Source of the DNA: Sequoia sempervirens
Lineage: Eukaryota > Streptophyta > Pinopsida > Cupressales > Cupressaceae
Direction of reading: 5' to 3'
Assembly: GCA_007258455.2 (NCBI GenBank)
Contig: VDFB02373365.1
Span: 223,051,353 to 223,115,352 of the forward strand
Length of the DNA: 64,000 nt
Shown: positions 12,505-23,865 of the stretch, one piece after another
Layout: each line of letters opens with the position of its first letter
How positions within the stretch are numbered: the stretch's first letter is position 1
Made by a program: the position numbers and the translations under genes
Notes under the pieces: generated by a model
Database searches by the model: none
What the model saw: the letters and a program-made list of their open reading frames with translations, nothing else
Told to the model about the DNA's origin: nothing

Positions 12505-12626
12505 AGGGATTATGTGATTTGAGGATTAGTAAAAAGACAACAAATCTAGACATTATTTACATAGACTTATCTAGGGATTATATGTGATTTGAGGGCTAGT
12601 AAAAAGACAACAAATCTAGACATTAT
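12505..12626 (+). repeat. Tandem duplication of ~53 bp
   Basis: 12505-12556 and 12573-12626 share AGGGATTAT(AT)GTGATTTG, AGTAAAAAGACAACAAATC and TAGACATTAT with only a few differences. Confidence 0.85.
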
Positions 12627-12629
12627 AAA

Positions 12630-12790
12630 TCTAATTTAGGTTTAGGTTTTAGGATTCAGGGTTTTAGGTTTAGGTTTTAGGGTTTAGGGTTTTAGGTTTA
12701 GGTTTTAGGGTTTAGGTCCTAGGGTTTAGGGTTTTAGTTTTTAGGTCTATGTTTTTTGGAATATAGGGTTTAGGGTTTTGATTTCTAAGT
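12630..12790 (+). repeat. Interstitial telomere-like TTTAGGG/TTTTAGG tract
   Basis: About 20 degenerate units of TTTAGGG, GTTTTAGGTTTAGG and TTTTAGGGTTTAGG, all in the same orientation as the block at 4620-6505. Too short and degenerate to be a chromosome end. Confidence 0.8.
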
Positions 12791-13089
12791 TTTGTGTCCA
12801 ATTTAGGTTAAATTCTAGTTAATTTAGGTATAGATTTTATGGTTTTCAATTTATAATTTAACGTTTTTGGTTTCGTTGATGTTTTTGGTTACAAATACAA
12901 TTTAAAAACTATAAAATATTCAACGTAAAACAAACAAAACAAACAAAAACTAAATAACAATTACAAAACAAAAATGCAAGATATCAAGCAAAAAAAGAGA
13001 AGAATTCAACCAACCTGGAGGTTGCTAAGGTTAGTTGTGTTGACAGGAGGAGGTGGTAGTGAAAATCAGGTTGAAATCGGTCCTTAGGA

Positions 13090-13365
13090 ACGCGTGCGCG
13101 AAATTCTCTCTTCCTCAAGGTCATCGGCCAAACTGCAATGAAGAAATGAGTAAGACAGACATTTATTTAAAAAAATAAATAGCTTTCAATACCGTATACA
13201 TGTTATAAAACGCGTACGTGTTAGTAACGAGTACGTGTTTTGTAACACGTACATGTTTCTTAGTGTGTACCCAAATCTAAACACATACGCATTCAGATTT
13301 AGGCTCGGGTACCCAATCCAAAGTGCATACACATTTTTCAAAAATGCGTACACATTTTTTTTTTT
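13090..13365. repeat. CG-containing ACGCGTACGTG / CGTACACATT repeat
   Basis: Units such as ACGCGTACGTGTT, ACGAGTACGTGTT, ACACGTACATGTT, TGCATACACATTTTT and TGCGTACACATTTTT repeat every 15-40 bp. The core GTACGT/ACGTAC is nearly palindromic. CpG is conspicuous against CpG-poor surroundings; degenerate CA/TG versions look like deaminated copies. Confidence 0.65.
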
Positions 13366-13919
13366 TGGCCAAAACTTCCCCTCTTCGTGGACCCAACTTA
13401 TTGCTTTTACCCTATTACCCCTGAGTCAAAAAGGGGGATTCCACCTTAATGGGGAGTGATAGAAGAAGGTTTGAACATGTCATTAAAATTTGGAACAAAA
13501 TGTAAGAAATCTTAAACTCCCTAATTAAAAGAAGTGATGTTGTTATGGATTGCTCAAAACTTAAGGGGGGTAGTCAAGAGGGTAAAGGTGAGACAAGAAC
13601 TGATAAACCCACTAGAAAGGGGGTATAAATTGGCAATGGTTCAACAGGACTGATTGAGTGCTTAGTTGATGACCATGCCAGTGAAAGGAACCTAGGGATA
13701 ACTGTCAACCTCCCACTTGGGGCAAAAAGGAGAGGTAGGAAGAAAGGAACTGCCATTAAGATCAATGAAGGCATCCTTATGCTGAGAAAAAATAAAAGGA
13801 AAAAGACAAGTATTGTGCTACCTACTCTAAATACTTTAAGAGATTGGAAAGTGGGACCCCTCTCCTAAATATTTTGAGATGTTTAGGAAAGACAAAGAGG
13901 CTTGTCCAACTCCTGCTGC

Positions 13920-14725
13920 TAATGAACATTAATTGTACCTCTTGGAATGTGAGGGGCCTAGAATCCCCTGACAGGAAATACCTAGTGAGAAGATTCTCGA
14001 ATTTAGAAAAGGATAAAGACTTTGTACTCCTACAATAACTAAAAGCCACTGGTTTCACCCTTGAAACGAACTTGAGGTTCATCTGGAATAACTCCCTTGC
14101 CTTAGTCTCCAATCATGAGAAAGGAAAAGGACGAACTGCTATACTTATGGAAAAAAGTTGGGAGAAGTCCTTCACTGAAAATGGTGTCTCCCCATGCAAT
14201 AGGGTTGTTTGGGAAACATTTGAGAAGGAAGGAGCCAAATTTGGTATATGTTCAATCTACGTCTCAAATGACTACAAAGAGCGTACTAAGCTTTGAAAAT
14301 GGCTAGCAGCCCTCCCTGAAATCCCTTGGATCTTTGGAGGGGATTTCAATAATGGTGGAAAATAAGGAAGACAAAAAAGGGGGCATCGACATGGAATGGA
14401 AAGGCAGTGAAAAACACTTTTGGTCATAATTCAAGAACAAGATCAAATTGTTTGACCGTCTTGAAAAGAGGAAGGACCAAAGTAATACTATGTGGTACAC
14501 CTGGTTGAATGCACAAAAAGATGGAAAGAGGATATACTACAGGTTAGATAGGTTTTATGCAAATAAAGATTGGTATAGTTTCACCCCTTTGGATGTTGGT
14601 CAGAGTGTGATGATTTACCCCTATACACTCTCTGATCATCATCCAATCAAAACCACCTTAATCTTGAATTCAGTGAGGAAAAAAGAAAGCAGGGGAAAAA
14701 CTTCATACTCAATGTTAGTTTGCTA
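13920..14725 (+). pseudogene. LINE ORF2 endonuclease region
   Basis: The start MNINCTSWNVRGL is the typical N-terminus of plant L1 ORF2 endonuclease (catalytic Asn in SWNVRGL). It is followed by FGGDFNNGGK (catalytic D and N of the GDFN motif) and YTLSDHHPIKTTL (the SDH motif). The three blocks lie in the expected order and spacing but in different frames, with stops between them. Strand nicking would be lost. Confidence 0.8.
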
Positions 14726-15250
14726 AAGGATGAAATTTGTAGGGAGGCTATATGAACCCTTAGAGAGATAAATAAAATCCTCTTAGGGAAGGAGAGGGAA
14801 ATCAAAAGGTGGGAAGCCAATGTTAAGGGGTGAAGAATTCTCTGTCAAACTATTGGGAAGCACATGACACTAGAAAGGAGGAGGGAGGAGAATCTCTTGC
14901 AAGAGGACTTGTTGAGGACATAACTAAAACTACAAAACAACGTGACTGATTAGAAGGCCAATGAGGAAATGACAAAGAATTCCCTTAGAATGCTTCAAGC
15001 TCATAAGCTGCAAGGCCTAAAAATAAGATCCAAACTCAAATGGCTTGAAAATGGAGACAAGGGCTCCAAATTCTTGAAATTTATAAAAGAGAAAGGGGTG
15101 AAAGAACAAATAAACCATATTTGTCATAATGATAGCCTTTTCACCACTTAGGAAGATATTTCAAAGCAGTTCTCCAACTTCTTTAAAGAGCTCTTCACAT
15201 CTAAAGGTGAAAAAAAGGAAGGTAGACATGCAAGGAATCTAATAAAAGGG

Positions 15251-16290
15251 ATGATCCCCTCAAAATTCTCCCAAGATGATGTTGGGGCCTTGGATAGGGT
15301 GATTAATATACATGAAATCAGAACAACCATCATCTCTATGAGTAATGATAAATCTCCAGGAGTTGATGGCCTCCCAGTTGAGTTCTATAAGACCTTTTCA
15401 AATTGGATCTGTGACAATCTACATCAATTCTATTTGGAGGCCTTTGAAAAAGGATCATTGGGGGACAACATCAACAGTGGTATCATCAGGTTGCTACCCA
15501 AAGATGGGGATAAAACAAACATGAGAAATTGGAGACCAATAAATTTTCTAAATGTCTCCTACAAGATCCTGACCAAAGTATTAGCTTTGAGACTGGTCAA
15601 CATTCGTCCAAATTTTATAAACAGTACACAGATAGGTTTCATTAAGGGAAGATACATTTTAGAAAACCTTATCACAAGTTGGGAAGCTATAGAGTAGAGT
15701 AGAGGCTCTGAACAAAACTCAGCTATGATTCTGTTAGATTTCAAAAAATCCTACGACATAGTGGAATGGTCCTTCCTAAGAACAACCCTCGAGGCTTTTG
15801 GCTTCCCCATACACTTTTGCAACATGGTGTACACATTGTTGGAAGATGCTTCAACCCAAGTGGATATTAATGGTTCACTCTCTAAAAATTTATGCTAGGG
15901 AGATCCATAAGGCAAGGGTGCCCTTTGGCACTGGCCTTACATTATAGCTTTTGATGCTCTGTACTTCCTACTAAGAGAAACCACTGCAACCCCAAAAGTA
16001 AGGGGTCTCAATCTTCCAAATAACCGTGAGCTGTTGAATATCTAATTTGCTTATGACATAACAATCTTTGTTGATCTATATGAGGAAAACTTGGAGAAGC
16101 TACTAGGTAACCTAAATATATGCTGCAAGGCCTTAGGAGCAAAAATATCTAGAGAAAAATCTATTTTGTTAGGTTGGTCTGATAAGCCTCCAGAATGGTT
16201 GCACAAGTTTGATTTTCAATGGGGGGACCTAACAAACAAGTCAAGTATTTGGGCATCCCGTTTGCAATCAACCCATGCCTAAAAGACATG
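15251..16290 (+). pseudogene. LINE ORF2 reverse transcriptase region
   Basis: SNDKSPGVDGLPVEFYK, NWRPINFLNVSYKILTKVLA and INSTQIGFIKGRYILEN match RT blocks of plant L1 elements (RVT_1). The next block is AMILLDFKKSYDIVEWSFL, where the first catalytic Asp is kept. The active-site FADD has become FAYD (about 16045), so one of the two metal-binding Asp is gone. In-frame stops lie at about 15696, 15897, 15909 and 16042. Confidence 0.85.
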
Positions 16291-16429
16291 TGGTTGTGGA
16301 TTAAAGATAAAATTGAAAAAAGGATGGATAGATGGAATAGGAAATTCATATCCTTGATTGGAAGGCTTCAGGTATGCTAGAAATTTCTATCTGCATACTC
16401 TATCTACTTTTCCTCAGTTTGGTTTTTTC

Positions 16430-17570
16430 AGTAGTTACCAAATAAAAGAAACTCGGAAGAAAATTAGGAAATTTATGTGGTCATATGGGAAAGGGAATAG
16501 GAAAAAACACTCAGTTAGGTGAGATTGGTGTTTCATGGGGAATGACCAAGGAGGTTTGGGGCTCAAGGATCTAGAAAAGCAAGGAATAGCCCTTGCCAGT
16601 AAATGGATTTTTAAAGCATTAAAGGGTGATGAGCCCTGAAATATCTTAGTCTGGAATAACATTCAAATGGCTACCCCCAAGCATGCCAAGTCATGGAAAG
16701 ATCTTCCCTTCATTGAACTTCTCTTATCTAAGCACATAATTGTTCCTTCTGGTTCCATAGTTCTTAGGAGAATTTGGAAGGCTTGGGAATATATCAAAAG
16801 AGGGGTTGCCAACCCAACTTTCACTGCCCATAGTGGTAATTCTCTACACTTATCCAACTCTATATGGTGGAACATGGAGCATAATGGGAAACCTTTAGCT
16901 TTTCTCCAAGGATGCTCGGCTAGGAAGTGGGCTCAAGTTGGAGTGAGAACAATGGAAGATATCTTAATAAATGGTAGACTAAAAGAATGGGAGGAACTAT
17001 AAAAAGAATTTCAACTGCCCCCCTCTAGCTTGAGAACATACTCAGTGCTAAGATGGGCTTGGGAACTCACTCCCCCTCTTAATCCAGTCAGTCCAAACAA
17101 TAATTTGATTAAGCAGTTGATCTGGAAAGATTCTCAGTGGGTCCCTAAATGAGCTCACCTCAATAGAACATGGGGAACAAACCTTAATTGCAAAGAATGG
17201 TAAAGAATTTTTAACTCAAACTGGTCCTATATGCTAGAACCCAAAAAGGCTTACTTGAGATGGCTTATTCTTCTACAAAGAGTGTCTATCAAACTAAAAC
17301 ATGAAGACATAGAAATTTACAACATATGCAGATTGCCAGAAATAGTTAAACATATTTTCTTTGATTGTCTATATGCAAGTGAAATCTGGAAACTTGTGTG
17401 TAATAACTTGTCAATCTGGAATTTAAATAATAAAGTGAATTGGAAAGAAATTTTTCTATGTAATGATAAGAATCTGGGGAAAGAATGTGATCTTTTTTTG
17501 CACTGTGTAGCTAATAATATTTTTTGGCATTTGTGGAAAGCTAGAAATGGGGAAAAATTCAATGAGTAGA
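16430..17570 (+). pseudogene. LINE ORF2 C-terminal region with zf-RVT-like motif
   Basis: KETRKKIRKFMWSYGKGNRK and NDQGGLGLKDLEKQGIALAS match the region after RT in plant LINE proteins. SARKWAQVGVRTMEDILING follows. The zf-RVT-like block has C..PEIVKHIFFDCLYASEIW (about 17325-17395). Five or more stops interrupt it. Confidence 0.7.
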
Positions 17571-18218
17571 GGAGCTTCCTTACTAAGTCTACAAAAAGAC
17601 TCATTTTACTTGAAATTGTTGCACAAGTTGTCATGATAGTGAAAGCATCTGAGGACAAATTTCGTAAACTGTTCAAAAATGGGGTAGTGCTTCTCAATCA
17701 AAATGAAGTGAAATTTGGTTACAATTGGCAAGTAGGGAAACCTAGCCTTGCAATATTCATGAATGTACTAGAGAACTTTCAAAAAGAATTTAATGAAAAG
17801 ATCTAGTCAGAGCAGGAACAACATGATGCAAGGGCACAAAACTACACACGAATGAACTAATGGCTATGAAGGTTCTAGCAGGCTGGACTGATGGTCCAAA
17901 ATGATACTTTTCATGCTTCCTATTTGTAGTTTTCTGCTACACTGAGTATTTAGTGTATAGATGTTATATATGGCATTGTCTTATGTATATACTATATAGG
18001 TAACTTAATGCACATGTATGGATCAACATTGTATGTGGATTAAAAAAATTTTGGCCTAGATTTGTATTTGGATCAATTTTGTATATGGCTTAGAATTGTA
18101 TAAGGCATAGTTGATGATGTAAATCCACATCTTTTGTATATGCACTGACTAGCTAATGTATAGCAGCTAGGAACATACTTATATATGGGGAGAAAAACTC
18201 TAAAATGGGGGGATAAAA

Positions 18219-19165
18219 CTAATGTTTAAGCACTCTATGATGTAATTTGGTTGGTTGTACTATCCTTAATATACAAAAAACACTCCATGCCCCATGTCGA
18301 ATGCTTATGCATTTTGCATACATGTCTACTAGAGCAATTGTAACTACAACATCTAACAAAATTAATCTATCCTTTATGGTTTCATGGATGTCCATACCAT
18401 GTTCCAAAACTCCCATTTTGGCACAAGCTAGGAGGATGCTAGAAAAGGTTGTATAGTTTGGCTTTACACTTTCCAAATGCATTTTCTTGAAAGTTCCTAA
18501 TGCCTTTTAAAAATTGATTTTGTGAATAATCGACAATTAGGGGATTCCTTGAGAACACTTTTCTTTGAGGCATTATGTTAAATAGTTCACATGCTTTGTT
18601 TATGGTTCCACATTCTACATATCCTGCAAGTATGAAATTCCATGAGACCACATTTCTTTGAGGTATTTTGTCAAACAATTTATGTTCCTTGTTTATGCTT
18701 CCACATTTTCCATATATGTCTACTAGAACATTTCCAAATGATAATATTTGATAAAATTCCCTTCCATTAAGCTTCGATGGATGTCCATACATATGAAAAA
18801 ATCCATCTATCTTTTATCCTTTGATTGATTGTGTACCATGCATCAAAGCTCCCATTTTGGCATCGATAAGGAGGATGCTAGTAAAGGTTGTAGATTCTAG
18901 TTTTACACCTACCAATTGCATTTTCTTGAAATTTTATGAAGCCTTTTCAACAATTCCTTTTGTGTATATCTTGCAATCATGATATTCCATGAGACCAAAT
19001 TTCTTTGAGGAACCCTATCAAATAGTTAATTTTCCTATCTATGCATCCACATTTTGCATACAAGTCTACCAAAACGTTTCCAAATATAATATCTAAATAA
19101 TCCCCATTTCGTTATGCTTTGGTGGATGTCCATACCCTATTCCAAAGTTCCCATTTTTGTACAAT
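18219..19165 (-). pseudogene. PPR (PLS-type) pseudogene, internally repeated
   Basis: Minus-strand fragments read VLVDIYGKCGSINKEHKLFD, KIPQRNVVSWNFILAGYVEC, NKACELFNIMPQRKVFSRN, VKPNYTTFSSILLACAKMG and ALVDMYAKC. These are hallmark pentatricopeptide motifs of plant organelle RNA-binding proteins of the P-L-S class. About three copies of a ~350-390 bp segment can be followed by the shared word GATGTCCATAC (about 18387, 18780 and 19128). Stops and frameshifts occur throughout, and no start, targeting peptide or E/DYW tail is visible. Plant genomes hold hundreds of PPR genes, so the parent may be elsewhere. Confidence 0.85.
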
Positions 19166-21080
19166 ACATGAGTGCACTAACAAATGAAAATTGATTGGGT
19201 TGGAAACCTATTTTAAGCATGTGGTGAAACAATGCACAACTTTGTGGGAACAATTTGAATGTGAATGGTGAACGAGAATGACAAACAATAAGCATGATAG
19301 GTTAAGTGGGCCCCACATCAACGGCCTAAGAGGTCAACACTTAGAGTGTGTTGGTAAAGGTTGACCATAACAAAACCTTTTTTGGAGGATAGTATGAAAT
19401 AGTACCCTTTAACTTACAACCACAACTTAGGCCACAAGCGATCAACTCCTAAGCAAAGTTGTTGATAATTAATTTTAAAATGAAATATGAGATTCCTTTA
19501 TGGGTAGTTTAGGTTAATTAAGTAAATGGAGAAATGAAACATAAATAATTTAGATTGAATGAGAAAATAGAGTGGAGTGTATTAAACTAGGAAATATTAG
19601 ATAAAAAGTACAACTGCACTATAAATAATAAAATAAGATTGATATTGTTTAGTTTTATAAGCAAAAAATAAATGTGAATTGATGAAAATGTGATTTGTGT
19701 TTCCTAGGACCTTGAAATGTTCTAGATAGTTGTGTATATAGACCAAAATTAAAATGACATTCTTTGTTATATGTTAGATTGAGTTCATAATTCTAGATCT
19801 AGCTCACAACCACAATCTCACTTTACACCCAGAAATTTAATGTTTGATGATCTTTGAATTCTACTTAGTAGATTCTTAGATAATTGGACTACTAAACAAA
19901 AATATCATCTTTCGTAGTCTTATGGTTTTTCTATTAGGGTAGTATTTAAAAATACCTCAAAATAGATAATAAACTTCAAACATGCACATAGGATGATTAC
20001 TAGGTGATTCACATGCATTAGGATGGGTGTGATTAGATGTGCAAGAATTCTTTCTTGATTTTAGAATTTTAATGCAATTTCAAATTATTGTTCTTCTAAT
20101 AACTAATGATTCTTTATGTTATTGAATGAGTGCAAGTTGTTATTTTATATATGAAAATTACATTAATTTCAAAGATTGTGCATAGTTTGCTTAGGACCAA
20201 ACTGTAAAGTGGCCTATATATGGAAAAAATGTTTGATTTTGAATTTGTATTTTAGCAAATGAAGATCACAATTATGAGGATGACCTTGTAACCATGTACA
20301 AACTTGGGTTAGAGAACTAGGTATTAATGATTTTAATTAGAAAAATAATTTAATTGGACTATGATTATGTACACATATGCATAGAAAAATTAACTATTTG
20401 AAATTTAGCTTGCAAAGACACATTGCAATAGTTGAAATGGGTTGCAATCACCTAGAAAAAATTACTAGTGGAAATTTAAAGCTTCCTAATGAAAGGACTA
20501 TTTCATTTAAGAAAAAGAAGACATCCTAGAGGGTAGATTAGTCCAAGAGTAAGAATATTCATGTGTATTGAACTATCTAAAATTTTCTTGTGAATTCTAT
20601 GATGAAATATTAAGCACTTCTTATAATGACAAAACATTACAAGGTTTTTAAATCAAGATATAAATATGATATAGTTCAAGAAATAATGATAAAACATACT
20701 TAATGCATAAAAATAATAAGTATGACGAACCAAATGAGATATTAGAAATTTATATATACTTAAGTGTAGGGTTTCAAGAAATAAATAGTAACATAGGGAA
20801 TAATATCAAATGTTGAGGATCAATTGCTGACATGACATGAAAATTAAAGAACATTAAATGTACAACTATAACTTAAGTACTAACCAACAAATAAAAATAC
20901 ATGCTAAAACAAATTGTATATAAACCTAGCTTCATAGAAATAAGGTCCTTTACAAGAGTTTAGAATCTCCCTATAGCGAAAACATAGCCACAAAACATAA
21001 CACACAATTGCATAAGTCCAAAATCCATTGTGTAGATTATGCAACCCTAAGATAAAGGTGATGGAGATTATGCAATCCTA
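19165..21080. other. AT-rich, no gene seen
   Basis: No coding signal or obvious repeat. It separates two PPR-derived pieces on the same strand, so part of it may be insertion sequence within an older PPR locus. Confidence 0.5.
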
Positions 21081-21084
21081 GCAT

Positions 21085-21180
21085 AACACATGCTTTGTGG
21101 CATTCTTTCAAATAGTTTAGATTCCTTGTCTATTGCATATCCTACAATCATGAAATTCTGTAAACAATTCTTTGGGGTAG
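21085..21180 (-). pseudogene. Short PPR fragment
   Basis: On the minus strand CLQNFMIVGYAIDKESKLFE followed by RMPQ matches the PPR pattern MI-GYA...LFE-MPQ. It lies in the same orientation as the PPR pseudogene 2 kb away and is probably a detached piece of it. Confidence 0.55.
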
Positions 21181-22040
21181 GGAAGAGGAGCCAAAATGTG
21201 CGTGGGGTCCTAAACGTGATATAGGACTAGTAAATGTTGGGGCCGACAATGGTATGCTAGTCCTTCAGATATGAAAAAAATGCACATGTGCATAAAAAAC
21301 CACACTAAGCCCAAACAATAATCAGATAATAAAGCACATTTTTTGGTATATATTTGTTTGCAAAAAAATTACACGCTGGCAACCAAACAAGTCTAAGTGT
21401 ATTCAAAGTATTCCTGACATATCATTGAAAAGATCTTGGGTGCTCATAAAAGAGCTCTATCATAAAAGTAGACTCCCACCTACATAAACTTTGAAACCCA
21501 ACTGTCACACCAACACAAGACTCCCTTATAGATAATGGACAACTACACAAAAAAATAGACCTGCCATGTCAACACTATTCAAATCCATGTGTTCCATCTT
21601 TGACCAAAATAATAACTTATTATAACCAAGTTTCTTATGGAAGTATGGCCAAAAAAACACGCATAAGCATCTGCTTATCTCATCAAACATGAGACCTACA
21701 ACATGTATTAGCAGGCGTTTGTCCCATCTCACCAAATTAAGTGCACACGTATTGGTCACTTCACCTTCGTGCCCACCTACAACAGAATCACAGGTAGAGG
21801 ATCATATATAGCATTCACCAGATAATAGTCCTATTGATTCAGTTGCACAAGTGATGGTTGATCAACAAACTCCTCCCATGGTGGACAGTCTGGTTGACCA
21901 ATTGGATGATAGTTTGAGTCTTCCATCGCAATGTAGCCAACCATCCTACTTGGTGGGGGAGCAATGAATCTAAGCATTGATTAGCATGTCCAAGAACAAT
22001 AGGGTACTTATAGTTTCCCATCACCGCCACCTGCAATTGA
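21180..22040. other. Spacer, weak coding remnants only
   Basis: Minus-strand open frames at 21526-21759 and 21839-22036 show no recognisable motif. The plus strand near 21720-22040 may be the decayed upstream part of the next pseudogene, but too many stops intervene to say. Confidence 0.4.
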
Positions 22041-22650
22041 CCTATCTGAAATTGTGCATTACTATGTTGCTTGTGGCACTTCAGATTTAGGAGGCAATGA
22101 AGGTTTCACCGAGGACTCACAGGTAGTGGACGTTCAAGTGGAGGAGAACATTATTTCACATTTGGAGCAAGCATAAGAAATAGAAACAGTTTCGCACATT
22201 ATAAAATTCCTCAAGCTGCCTGTGCACACTGTCCATCAAAAAAAATCCAAAGGTGGTGGTAATGGAATTCGGTTGAGCAGACAGTCTTAGCTCTTGACGA
22301 CAAATGACTACATGAATTTGTTACTGCAACAAGAGGAAAGGAAGAAAGAGGTTGAGGAGATAAAAGCTCAAAAGAAACAAGAGAATGGGGAGAAAAATGC
22401 AACAAGAAATGTGGCGAGGAAATTAAAGGAGTAGGCCAAAATAGAGAGGGAGATACAACGTAAAGAAAAAGAGCAACAAAAAATACAACATAAGAAGGAT
22501 TGAGATGCCAAAAAGGAACAAGATAGGCTTCAGAGGGAACAAGACCGAAAGGAAAAAGAGATTGAGGAGGCACAAAGGGATTTACAAAGAGAAAGGTGGT
22601 TAAGGACCCCCGCTAATCCCTTTTCACAAAGTAATGTAGTATTCCAGGAT
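22040..22650 (+). pseudogene. Coiled-coil protein remnant, family not recognised
   Basis: Plus-strand frame reads LSEIVHYYVACGTSDLGGNE, IISHLEQA, PVHTVHQKKSKGGGNGIRLS, then from about 22310 MNLLLQQEERKKEVEEIKAQ and EQDRLQREQDRKEKEIEEAQ to about 22610. The last ~100 residues are almost pure Lys/Glu/Gln/Arg heptad sequence, predicting a long coiled coil. Stops at about 22168, 22280, 22429 and 22500 break it. The Glu/Lys-rich C-terminal layout could belong to a transposable-element or host protein. No function is assigned. Confidence 0.5.
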
Positions 22651-23650
22651 TTGATCAACATCAATATCCCTCACTCCTCCATTGTAATGAATTATTCAAC
22701 TCTCTCCCAATTTGAGTTTAGGTGCACTCAATTTCCAAGTCAGACTGTGTCAGGATGTACAGATATGTTCACCACTTCCCCCAACAAATGTCATTTGCAC
22801 CCAGTTTTCCAGTCCAACTCCTAATCATGTAAGCAACACTTCACAATGACTAGAAGGCAACAAGAACATGGACATTGGCGCCCCAAGCAACCAACCACCA
22901 ATTCTTTATCACAATAGCTAGTAATTGCTTTCCAATCATTGAAACAACGTTGATATCCACAGATGCAACCTTATTTTGATTTGATTTGCAATCGATGTTT
23001 TGGATAGTTTATAATTTATGATATCTACAGATGTAGCCTTATTGTTGACAATTTTAAATTTATGATATCTTTGGGTGCAACCATATTTTATTTTGATTTG
23101 CAATGTATTATGTTCATATTGCAATGTGTGTTGTATTTATGCTTCTTGTTTCCACCTATGTTCAATTGATATTTTTTCATTTTTCATTTTTATTTTTTAT
23201 TGCATATGACATGTGGCATGGTGTGATTTGGCCATGGTGTCAAAAAATTAGTTTTTTTCCATGCAATCGATATGTGCATGGTCCCACGTCCACTTGGTGC
23301 GTGGCACAACATCCAAAGTGGACCGGATTTCCACGTTACCAAAATACAGTCTGCCACCCTTTCACTCCACTGGCTCACATTAATCTCTCGTTTCCCTCAC
23401 CAATTCTTATGTACGGTCGTATTTAATGCATGCCCCCTCCTATTACTTCCATGACATCCTATGCAAAATATGAGTCCTTATGCATTCAATGCTCCCAGTG
23501 CTTCGCACAACTCGTCAACTTTATCCCATTTCAATCTACCATCTTCTTGATTGTTCTTCACATTGATGCCATAATATATTCGCTTAAGGTCTCTGCAACT
23601 TCAATCCCGCCACCACTACATGTTACACTCAGAGGTGTCCCTTCCAGCTT
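22650..23650. other. No gene seen
   Basis: It contains a short threefold echo of TTATGATATCTNYRG-type words (22955-23075). Short open frames at 23103-23858 overlap on both strands and lack motifs. Confidence 0.45.
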
Positions 23651-23651
23651 C

Positions 23652-23659
23652 TTTATATA

Positions 23660-23705
<46 letters not shown>

Positions 23706-23729
23706 TGTGTATACATATATGTCTATACA

Positions 23730-23775
<46 letters not shown>

Positions 23776-23865
23776 GTACATGTATAGACATATATATATA
23801 CATATTGTATATGTATAGACATATAAATATACATATACATACATGTATACATATATGAACTACTT
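23652..23865. repeat. TG/TA microsatellite with hairpin
   Basis: A (TG)n tract (about 23660-23712) passes into (TA)n (about 23737-23772). GTCTATACATGTACA before the TA run and TGTACATGTATAGAC after it are exact inverted repeats, so the region could form a cruciform. A further TGTATAGACATATA word repeats downstream. The long open frames here, on both strands, are repeat artefacts. Confidence 0.9.

Larger units (their letters stand above)
13600..18060 (+). mobile_element. Dead L1-type LINE
   Basis: An apparently near full-length but heavily mutated non-LTR element. A basic segment (KRRGRKKG, about 13636-13870) precedes an AP-endonuclease region (13920-14700), then reverse transcriptase (15250-16290), a long C-terminal part (16430-17570) with a Cys/His zf-RVT-like motif, and an AT-rich tail to about 18060. 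I could not find a clean poly(A) tail or target-site duplication, so both ends are approximate. Every domain is broken by stops, so it is not mobile. Confidence 0.8.

Noticed and set aside
22211..22573. 120-codon minus-strand frame rich in Ser/Leu/Phe
   Set aside because: It is antisense to the Lys/Glu-rich coiled-coil frame, which explains both its openness and its composition.
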